Positions 45,337 to 54,600 of a stretch of 64,000 bases of DNA are shown piece after piece (within the stretch, counting starts at the first letter, position 1; each line of letters opens with the position of its first letter). Location of the stretch: assembly GCA_009711805.1 (NCBI GenBank), contig VEMX01000019.1, positions 1 to 64,000 of the forward strand, written 5' to 3'. Below the pieces are notes generated by a model. That model saw only the letters and a program-made list of their open reading frames with translations, was not told the DNA's origin and did no database searches. The DNA is from Balneolaceae bacterium (lineage in GTDB: Bacteria; Bacteroidota; Rhodothermia; Balneolales; Balneolaceae). Made by a program: the position numbers and the translations under genes.

Positions 45337-45885
45337 TTAGTGGAATTCTGCCCTGTACGCCCGGGATGTTCTGAATGTTTTCCAATAAAATGCGTTTTGG
45401 GAAAACCCTTTTTTCATCAGTTTCAAAAGGCTGGAAGTTGAGATGCGTGCAGCTGCAAAACCTCTGTAATGGTTTTCATCAAAGGAAGCTTCCGAAACTT
45501 GTATCTGAGCTTCTTCTACAATTTGCTGATGTGCATTTCTCAGGAGGATGATAAAATCACGTTGTTGTGCTACACTTTTTCCATTCGAAGCCATTTGACT
45601 ACGAACGGTTTCAAACTTATCGGCGAGACTGCTTTCCAGTTTTGTGCGAGCGTAGTCTTCGGCTACAGATATGGCTTTGTTTGAATCAGCGGCTATTGCT
45701 GTATGATAGGCTGTATATTGAGTTGATTCGGCCAAAAACCCTGCTTTTTTATACCATGCGGGATACACAGAGTCGACTTCATTAACTGCTTCGGTAACGG
45801 CTGTTGATGCTTTTTGAGTTGAAGAGCATGAGCTAACCACTGCGCTTAATACCAATCCAAGAACGAACGTCCTGACTAAGTTCAT
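45337..45885 (-). CDS. Small lipoprotein, LPP20-like region, function unknown
   Basis: This 182-residue protein has a lipoprotein signal (LSAVVSSC, Cys about 20). The mature part, about residues 30-170, is mixed alpha/beta with a helical segment (ISVAEDYARTKLESSLADKF), resembling LPP20-type periplasmic domains. The ATG at 45885 abuts the stop codon of the HtrA gene (45886-45888), so the two are cotranscribed and translationally linked. It probably works in the envelope. I cannot name a partner or activity. Confidence 0.75.
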   Translation of the reverse strand: MNLVRTFVLGLVLSAVVSSCSSTQKASTAVTEAVNEVDSVYPAWYKKAGFLAESTQYTAYHTAIAADSNKAISVAEDYARTKLESSLADKFETVRSQMASNGKSVAQQRDFIILLRNAHQQIVEEAQIQVSEASFDENHYRGFAAARISTSSLLKLMKKGFSQNAFYWKTFRTSRAYRAEFH

Positions 45886-47427
45886 TTAATCCTTTTTTAA
45901 TTCGATGTAACCCTGGGCTCCTTTATCATTAATAACGCCCAAAATAACCGATCCATTTTTATTGAGTTGTTTGGTCAGAAGTTCTTCTAAAGTTGAGAGA
46001 TCTTCAACCTTTTCTTTATTAAGGCTCACAATTTTTTGATTCTCTTTTAATCCCCGGTTCCAGGCTTCAGAATACTGGTCCACATCGGTTACTACTATTT
46101 CTGGTGTTTCTTCTTCCTCTCTTTCAATAGCCATAACTCTGAAACCCAGGTCAAATTCTCTGAACTGTATATTAGCGCCTTCATTTTCGGGAATTTCCAA
46201 TTGCAGTGGAGCGTCATCATAATTCAATTCAGATATTTCTTCCCTTTCCATTTTTTTGAGGGAAACCTGCTTTTCTATTTCTGTTCCCTCTCTCCAAATT
46301 TTCAAATGTACAATATCACCGGGCTGTTGAACAGCAACCTGCTGCTGCAACTCGTTCGAAGCATTTACCATAGTGCCATTTACTGCCAATACCACATCGC
46401 CAGCCTCTATACCCGAATTATCAGCTGCATCACCGGGCACCACAGTTATAATTTCTACCCCACGTACGGTGTTCATTCCTTTTTCCAATGCTCTGCTGTG
46501 ATCTATACCCGAAATAGTAACTCCAAGCAGCCCTCTTCTGAATTTTCCATACTGAATAATGTCTTCTGCTACCTTTATGGCCAGGTTGCTGGGTACCGCA
46601 AAACCATATCCCTGGTAGTTTCCATCCTGAGAAGCAATAGCAGTATTTATACCTATCAGCTGCCCACTTGTATTTACCAACGCTCCGCCGCTGTTTCCCC
46701 GGTTAATGGCTGCATCTGTTTGTATAAAGCTTTCTATACGCATGCGGTCGTTAATAATCCGAACCTCGCGACTGAGTGCGCTCACAATACCAGCTGTTAC
46801 TGTGGAACGCAATCTAAAAGGATTTCCTACAGCAAGTACCCATTCCCCAACATCCAGTGTCTCTGAATCGCCTACGGTTACAGTAGGTAAGTTTTCTCCT
46901 TCAATTTTTATAACGGCAAGGTCGGTACTGGAATCCTTTCCTACTATCTTTGCCATATATTCTCTTTTATCATTCAAAATCACTTTCAATCCCTTTTTTA
47001 CCGCTCCCTCAATCACATGATTATTTGTAAGAATGTATCCATCCGAGCTTATAAGTACTCCAGATCCTACCGTGCGGGCTCTTTTTGGCATCAACCGATC
47101 CCAAATGCTTTCTTCATTATCCTCTTCGCTGTCAAAATTGTGGGTTTCATCATTTGGTATAGCACCATCTACCGGTATAATTGCTTCTATATATACAACC
47201 GTTGGGGTGACTTCTTCAGCTATTTTTTTAAAAAGAAATCGGGCATCTTTTTCTTCGAGCTCCTCATCAGTTATAAAGGGCTCAGAGCTTTTATTGATCT
47301 CTGTGGTTTTGACTTCGGCAAGCGGAGCTAATTCATCATTTATTGTATATAGGGCAACTAATGTACCTATGGTAACACCAATTAAAACCAGCAATAATCC
47401 TGTTAGCAGAAAATCTCTTTTTCTCAT
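45886..47427 (-). CDS. HtrA/Do-family serine protease with two PDZ domains
   Basis: This 513-residue inner-membrane-anchored protease has one N-terminal membrane helix (about 6-28), a trypsin-like domain with H137 (LTNNHVIEGA), D169 (DSSTDLAVIKI) and S246 (NRGNSGGALVN), then PDZ1 (about 305-400, RRGLLGVTI... GVEIITVVPGDAADNSGIE) and a second PDZ-like domain (about 425-505). It should degrade misfolded periplasmic proteins and also act as a chaperone. An acidic segment (about 95-110) precedes the protease domain. The recO gene is 10 bp upstream and the lipoprotein gene directly abuts downstream. Regulation by envelope stress is normal for the family but not visible here. Confidence 0.95.
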   Translation of the reverse strand: MRKRDFLLTGLLLVLIGVTIGTLVALYTINDELAPLAEVKTTEINKSSEPFITDEELEEKDARFLFKKIAEEVTPTVVYIEAIIPVDGAIPNDETHNFDSEEDNEESIWDRLMPKRARTVGSGVLISSDGYILTNNHVIEGAVKKGLKVILNDKREYMAKIVGKDSSTDLAVIKIEGENLPTVTVGDSETLDVGEWVLAVGNPFRLRSTVTAGIVSALSREVRIINDRMRIESFIQTDAAINRGNSGGALVNTSGQLIGINTAIASQDGNYQGYGFAVPSNLAIKVAEDIIQYGKFRRGLLGVTISGIDHSRALEKGMNTVRGVEIITVVPGDAADNSGIEAGDVVLAVNGTMVNASNELQQQVAVQQPGDIVHLKIWREGTEIEKQVSLKKMEREEISELNYDDAPLQLEIPENEGANIQFREFDLGFRVMAIEREEEETPEIVVTDVDQYSEAWNRGLKENQKIVSLNKEKVEDLSTLEELLTKQLNKNGSVILGVINDKGAQGYIELKKD

Positions 47428-47437
47428 AATTCCGTTA

Positions 47438-48166
47438 TTAAATCATCTGTTCAAAAATAGTGTCAGACCGTCGTTCTTTGTATCCATCAATATGATATTT
47501 GAAATAGACATCTAAATGATGAACAAGTTGTTTTAGCTCTCCATTCTCTAAGTCAATATTGAATATCGCTTTGCTTTTGCTCCGGAGGCCTTGTAACACA
47601 AACCGGCTTTGGGCCGGAGTTAGCTTATAGGATAACTCCTCACTGGCCGAATTGGATACTGACCCACCTGCAACATTTAAGTATGTATGGTTTGCTTCGT
47701 TTTCAATATCAGGATGAATTCCAATCCCTATTATTTCAGCCATGCGAAGCTGGACATACGCAAACACAGAAGGAAAAGTTGTATCCGATTCTCCCAGCCA
47801 TTGAATGAAATTACCGGCAAAATTAAATACGGGTTTATTCACTTCATTATCATGAACAAGCTGAGCCACCAGTTCCAAAGTTGCATATAGAACGGCGGCT
47901 CTTTGAAAATCTTTCCTGAAAATATCAGATTTATAAAAAACGGAAGCTTCCGTCAGGGTTTGGACTCCCCTGTTGGCTTTATAGTAGTATACCACATCCA
48001 GAATATTTCCTACATCCAGTAATCCGGTAAATTTGTTTTTGGGTCTTTTTGCTCCTTTGGCTATAAGAGCAATTTTGCCATGTTCGGATGAGAGGACCGT
48101 CAGTATTTTGCTGGAGTCCTGATAATCAATGGCTTTTAAGAGAATAACTTTGGTATGACTAATCAC
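47438..48166 (-). CDS. recO: DNA repair protein RecO
   Basis: RecO anneals single strands and helps load RecA through RecFOR. The 242-residue protein has the N-terminal OB-fold (HTKVILLKAIDYQDSSKILTVLS, with GKIALIAKGAKRPK) and the helical C-terminal region with RAAVLYATLELVAQL. The zinc cysteine motif found in many RecO proteins is absent, which is common in this lineage. The start is GTG at 48166; its position gives the correct length. This GTG lies inside a perfect 12-bp inverted repeat (48158-48169 with 48191-48202), which could hide the start in mRNA. It is 10 bp from the HtrA gene. Confidence 0.93.
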   Translation of the reverse strand: MISHTKVILLKAIDYQDSSKILTVLSSEHGKIALIAKGAKRPKNKFTGLLDVGNILDVVYYYKANRGVQTLTEASVFYKSDIFRKDFQRAAVLYATLELVAQLVHDNEVNKPVFNFAGNFIQWLGESDTTFPSVFAYVQLRMAEIIGIGIHPDIENEANHTYLNVAGGSVSNSASEELSYKLTPAQSRFVLQGLRSKSKAIFNIDLENGELKQLVHHLDVYFKYHIDGYKERRSDTIFEQMI

Positions 48167-48202
48167 TTTACGTAGATGTTATTTCTATCAAAAGTGATTA
48201 GT
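48158..48202 (-). promoter_or_regulatory. Perfect 12-bp inverted repeat covering the recO start codon
   Basis: ACTAATCACTTT at 48158-48169 and AAAGTGATTAGT at 48191-48202 are exact complements with a 21-base loop. The GTG start codon of recO (48166-48164) is in the 3' arm of the minus-strand RNA. There is no T-run after the stem, so this is not a usual terminator. It may be a protein-binding operator or a translational switch, which is inference. Confidence 0.6.
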
Positions 48203-48237
48203 ATTCCAGAGAATTGCTAATTTTTTTTAATGAAATT

Positions 48238-48630
48238 CTATGCAGCTACCGAATTCAACACTTTGTTTAAAGAGTTAAACAGTGAATCTCTGGACACGGG
48301 TTTTCCGAGCATAGCTGTTGCCCCAAGTTTGGATGCTTTTACCTTATACTCTTCTGAACTGGTAGACGAAATATACATGAAGGGTATTTTCAATGTAGGG
48401 TACAAGCTTGTAACCATATTGTACAGTTCAAATCCATTTATTTCGGGCATCTCAATATCCGAGATAAATGCATCAGGGGTGTGTATGCTCAGCGATTGTA
48501 CAGCATCTGCCAGCTTTTCAAATGACATTACACGAAACCCTTTGGCTTCCAATACTCTAACGAGCAATGTCCGATATACCGAGCTGTCTTCAACTACAAA
48601 TAATAATCGGTTTTTGTTTGAATTCTTCAT
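48238..48630 (-). CDS. Stand-alone CheY-like receiver protein
   Basis: This 130-residue single-domain response regulator has no output domain. It carries the acidic pocket (VVEDSS, E14/D15), phospho-acceptor D58 in SDIEMPEING, the switch Ser/Thr in YISSTSS (about 89-90) and the invariant Lys in LGKPVS (K110). It should be phosphorylated by an unlinked kinase and act through protein contact. It starts 12 bp after the stop of the giant surface gene and is the last gene of that cluster on the minus strand. This linkage suggests control of the surface system rather than gene expression, by inference. The recO gene follows. Confidence 0.9.
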   Translation of the reverse strand: MKNSNKNRLLFVVEDSSVYRTLLVRVLEAKGFRVMSFEKLADAVQSLSIHTPDAFISDIEMPEINGFELYNMVTSLYPTLKIPFMYISSTSSEEYKVKASKLGATAMLGKPVSRDSLFNSLNKVLNSVAA

Positions 48631-48642
48631 TTCTATTGTTTT

Positions 48643-51600
48643 TTAATCATCAATTTTTACGCTGTAAGTTATAGTACCAGATGAACCGGGCATCAGTGAA
48701 CCACTAAAAACCCATTTTATGACCCCTGTTTGACCACTTCCCGGATCGGTAATGGTACAAGCTGTTAAATCATTAGGCAGGTTGGCGCATGCTGCAGACT
48801 GGAAAGAAGTATAGGCAGGAGTATCATCCGTAATCTCCAATGAAGTGATAGGCTGATTACCGTTGTTCTGATAATCAATTGAATAGGTTAGTACAGCCCC
48901 GGGAATGGCCTGCGCCTTATCTACAGCTTTCATAATCACTAATCCCCCTTGAGTCTCACTTACAATAACTAAATCTGTTCTGCTCAAGTCCTGTTTTATT
49001 TCCGGACTCGTATTAGCAAGAGTGAAATTAGCCTTGATTGTTACATTATTAGTTGACCCTGCTTGCACTCCCATAGGCACTGTTACTTTTACAGCCAGAC
49101 AAACTGTTTGGTTGGCGGATACAGTAATTGCCGTACTGCCGTCCAGTGCCGGTTCTCCCGAATCAACTGTTCCATTACAGTTCGAATCCTGGTACAAATT
49201 AACGGGCCAAACCGGATTCGAATTTGCTGTTCCATTCTCAGCTTCAAAAAGTACCGAACCGGCTGTTCTAGCTATAAACTGGTGAGTAAAAGTGGCCGTT
49301 GCTCCCGGAAATTGATTTTGTTGTCCGTCGGTAAGTAATGTACTTATTTGAACATCTGCGAAATTAACCCCGGTATATTCATCGCCGGCATTTACCAAAA
49401 AGGTAACTATATCTGTAGCAATGGTATAGCTACCGCCTGTATTTCCTGCATCCCCTCCTGTAGAGGTATAACTGGCCGGGGATTCTTCAATTACTTTAAC
49501 TGTACCCCCATTGGCTACCTCAGATTTTGGGATGAATAGGGTATACCCCCCACTGGCATTCAATACCGATTCGTCGATAAGTATATCGCTTGCATCTTTT
49601 GCTTTTATGGTAAACCCTGTTTGTGATATACCGCCCTCCGTACCATTTTGAATAGCATCGTTGGCAACCCCGCTTCCTATTCCATTATCATTGAAAACAG
49701 TTCCCTGAATCCTGGAACCAAGGAAATCTCCAAAGTTCATGGTTGCAGGGTTATTATTTACTTCAACAGGACGGACATTAGGGCTGGTTGAAATATGCTC
49801 ATTGGGATCTATCGCAGCAGGCGTACATACATCCGGAGTTGGAATACTTTGTCCGTAGGCTTCAATCACTTCATAGTCACCATTTAACACATTGGTAAAT
49901 TCATAATATCCGTCAGAATCCGTGAGTACACTCTTACAGTTATTTTCTGAAACGTTATAAAGCACCACTGTTATACTCTGCAGGCCATTTTCCGTATTCT
50001 CCTTCACCGAATTATGGTTAGTATCGGTGTATACATAACCGCTGACAGAAACACCGGTAGGTACAATACGCTGATTAGAACTAAATTCTGAGGTACTGCT
50101 TCCGCTGTTAATGGCAATAGCTGTAATACGGTCGTTCGTGGCAAGACTGATTCCACCCGGGATTGCAATACTTTCGTTAAAAGTGCCATCCGAATTGGTT
50201 GTTATAGTACCGATATAATAACGCCCCTCCCCATGTGGACGAACCAGGCTTCCTCCTTCTTCAATCAGGCCATCGTTGTTGCCGTCATCGTCGGCTTTAT
50301 AGATTTCAACCGTATAGGTGCCTGACAATTTTGTTGCATTGGTTCCTATAAATCCTTCTACTTTTAAGTCAGAGCTTTCAATAGTAGCCAAAGTAAACAT
50401 CGGGTAATCAAGTCCCTGATTGGGCTCGGTAGTGCCACTTACAATGCTTCCATCGTTTGGGGTTACCCCATCTGCCTGCCCGGATGAACCTCCTCCATAG
50501 GTAGTTACCACATCTATGGAAATACCGTGGTTGTTATAAAAACTATTTTGTGAAATTCTTATCCCCTCTACAGACTGGGAGTTAGGGAAGCTAAGTCGTA
50601 CACCGGCTCCCAATTTTTGTCCACCTGAAGAATAATTATCACCATTCCCGGCAATTATGTTTGTTTCTATCAATGAGCTTTCTGCCCTGTCGATTACTGT
50701 GATTCCTGTTACGTTATTTTGGAGTATGCTATTATCCCGGATGGTAACATTTTGGGCCGTAGCTGATGAAGAACCAAATTCAATACCTGCTCCTCCCGAA
50801 ACTGAGGAACTTGACCCATTACCGTTTTGGTGAATCAGGTTTTGCTCTATCGTCCAGCTTCCTGTGAATTGAAGGCCGTCTGCATCTGTATCACTTAACG
50901 CATTTTTGTAAAACTCATTCTTATAAAAAGTAACATCGGAGTTCGCATTGGTACCTTCTGCTCCATTCCCAGAGGCATAAACGATGTAGTTTTCCCGAAT
51001 AAGGATATTCAGGCTGGAACTTCCATTCACAGAAACACCATCGTCAACCCGCGAAGAGCCTCCGGGATCAGTACCATCCGCCCGGCTACCTATCAGGGTG
51101 TGTTCAATTAGCCCACCCGTTGTATTAGAAAGGCTAATCGCAATTGAATTGTTGTATAGCGCAATATCCCTGACGGTTATTGCTCCGGTACTGTTAATCC
51201 TGAAGGCATTATTTCCGGCATCATTTAAATTTATTTCAAGCTCTTTACGTTCAAAAGTATTTAGTGAGAGGCCATCTGTGCCTACACTGCCTCCCGAACC
51301 AACACTTCCAGTGTTGGTATCCTCTTCGCTCAGAGGGGCGTTCCTATCAAAAGCTGTACCATCTACAGTAGTAAGGGGATCAGTAAGTGCAGGTAATTCC
51401 GATGTAAGACTAACACTCCACCAGCTGCCTCCACTGCCGCTTTGATTGGTTGATACAGCAGGTACAAACCGCATGGTATTGGCCCCACTTTCCTGGTTGG
51501 CATTTTGGATGAATTGCCGTAATGAACCTTGTATGGACCGACCTGCGGATCCGTCATCATCTCCATCATCAATATTCGTGACCACATTAAAGCTGAAGCC

Positions 51601-54600
51601 GAAATCGATATCCGAAATTTGGGATCCGGTCATATTTACTTTGGCGATATGTTCTGCATTCAGTACATCACTTGCTGAAGGACTCGAAGATATATTATCG
51701 GATACATCACCTCTTCGACCTCCAAAGCAGTTACCGGCAGAACCAAGCGTGGAACTTCCCCCGGCTCCATCGCTACATATTCCATCCCCGGGTGCATAGG
51801 TTTGTTCTGCCCAGGATGTGCCATCAGAAAGATCTCCTGTTTTGGAATTAACAGCAATCCAGTAAGTACCATTCTCCCCAATCTGGAAGGCGTAATATCC
51901 TTCGTTATCTGTTGTTTCGGTTTTGATGTATGTGTCGTCACTTCCATCGGCTGCCCCATCTCCTCCATCCTTAAATAACAAAAGCTCTACATTTTCGGCT
52001 GCCTGCTGATCTCCGCTTGCATCCCCAAAGTTGGTGTCTCCATCCGTTATACCATCTCCCGTTAAGTCGTGAAATATGGTACCTTCTATAATGGTGCTAA
52101 CATCCACGGCTACTTCGGAAGTATCATTATTTATATTTGGATCGTGTTGGTTAAACCCAAGCACATGCGCCTTATTTGTGATTGTTGAGCCGGTATTCCC
52201 TGAATTAACGGTAGTCTCTAAAGCCAGAGTGGCCGAACTTCCTGAATTAAGTGTGCCCAAAGCCCAGGTGTCCGTAATCTGATTATAAGTACCCTGGCTT
52301 GGCACTGCTTCTACCAATGAAAGGTCGCTGGGAAGATCTTCGTGAATGTCTACCTCTGTAGCATCCTCGGGACCATTGTTGGTTACCGTTACGGTATAGT
52401 TAATGGTTTCATTTTCCAGTGGATTGGCTTCATCAACCGTTTTAATAACTTGCAGATCGGCATTTCGGTTTGTAACCACAGGATTGTCAAACTCTTCATT
52501 CAGACATCCGCGGAAATCAATGTCTACCAATCGCTGACTGTCGTATCCCCCTGTAGGCATAGATCCCGTTCGCACCTCTAATTCTGAGGTATATTGATAG
52601 GTGATATAGGCCATGTGATCGGTATCAAAAGAACCGCTGGCATCGGTGGTGGTCGAAGAGGCAAATATCTCAAAATCATCTTCGGTGGTTAACGTAAGAT
52701 TTGTACCCGATTCTACCGTATTAGAAACGTTTTGTGCAAAGCCGAGATAATCGCGGATACTCTCTCCCCCCGTTTGCCACCCGTCAATATCCAATCCTGT
52801 CATAGAAAAATTTCGTTTAACCGGACTGGTTGTACCCGTTTGTACAATCGTGATTTCCCAATCGATATATCCATTGCTGGTTCCATTTTGGGTTTCAAAC
52901 AATGGACTAAAATTAGCAGGACTGTCGGAAACGCTGTTGTTATCCAGCTCATTAAGCACTGCATTACTTATTTGCTTGATCTTAACCAGGGCGTCCAGTC
53001 CGGAAGCTATATTATTAAACCGGTAAATAGCGTTAACCTGTTTATCCACCCCTTGTTCAAGAGTGTAACCATTAAAGGAAAACATCGGAGGTTCATTACA
53101 GCTCAATCCCGATCCCGAATCATATACCAGGATATCTACCGATGCAGAATTATTAGGCTCAAAACCGTCCAGCCCATCTACATCATACAGCGAAGCCGTA
53201 TTGGTGATAGTTTCTCCCTCTTCTCCATTCTGAATGGTTGCCGAAAGTTGAAGAGTAGCTGTTTGTAAGCCCGACATATTTCCAATATCCCAAATACCTG
53301 TTGAGCTGTTGTACGTACCCTGGCTTGGGTTAGAAGAAACAAAGGTAAGCCCGGATGGTAAGTCATCATTTATCTCTACATCATTTACTGTTTTACCTTC
53401 ATTATTTGTAGCCTGAATGGTATAAGTGATGGTATCGCCCACTTCAGGAGAGTTATCATCTACCGATTTGGTCACGGCAATATCCACTACATCGGTAGTC
53501 ACCGGATTGTTGAAATTGTTAATCTCACATGGATCAAAGTTAACTGAGACAATCCGGTCATCAACCGTACCATCTGACTTCATTCCGGTTCTTAACTTAA
53601 ACGTTGGTTCGTTCGTGTAGGTAGCATATACCTTGTATTCCGAATAATTGGAATACTCCGGCCGGGTATCATTATAGTTGTTGGAAACAAATGTGGTGTA
53701 GATATTTTCCGCGCCGGTAACCAGTTCAGTTGTATTTTCAACCGTAAAGGAGGTCAGGTTTTCGTAACCTACAAAGTCACGGAGATTTCCGGTACCGTCA
53801 ACATCTGATGTGGTGGCAGTAAAAGATAAGTATCTCGAAAAGTCAGTGCTGTTATCATAAAATCTAATCTCGAAATCGATGTACCCGTCATCTCCGCTTT
53901 GATTTTCAATAAAAGGAGAAAAATCATTGGGCAAGCCGCTGGTTCCTTCATCATCAATATCTTTAAGGTCGGCGTTATAAATGGTTATAATTTCTACTTC
54001 GGCATACACCCCACTCATCACGTTTGGAAATTTATACACTGCCCCTACCTGTCCGTCTATCCCACTGATGAGGGTTTCATTCTCAAATGTTAGCAGCGGG
54101 CGGTCGTTACAAGTGGTTGGTGTAGACGGAGGCACCACATTAATACTTGCCGTGGCCGAGTTATCGCTGGCGTTAGGGTCTTCCTGGTCAAGATTATGAA
54201 GGGCCGCAGTATTATCTATGGCACTGCCCTCGGTATTACTCTCTACCCTTGTTTCTATGGTAAGCGTTACACTTGCACCATTGGCGAGAGTACCAATATC
54301 CCAAATCCCTGTAGATGTATTGTAAGAGCCGGTACTTGGGGTATCATCAAGATACTCAAGGCCGGTGGGTAACTGATCTATAATCTCGAGGTTAGTAGCT
54401 GTTTTAGGGCCATTGTTCACCACTGTTATGGTATAATCAACAAATGCCCCCTCGGTGGGTGCCGATTTATCTGCACTTTTGGTAATGGCTATATCTGCTT
54501 TTTCGGGACTCACCGTAATACCTGCCGACTGGCTGTTATTGGATAATTCAGGGTCGGTCTCATTTAAACCGGTAATTTGGGCAGTATTAGTGATTACATT

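Noticed and set aside
46201-46866. Open frame of about 220 codons on the plus strand inside the HtrA gene
   Set aside because: It is the antisense of a well-conserved protease with catalytic motifs. Treated as a shadow.
52732-53268. Open frame of about 178 codons on the plus strand inside the giant gene
   Set aside because: It is antisense to conserved DUF11/repeat coding sequence and has no family features. It is a composition shadow.
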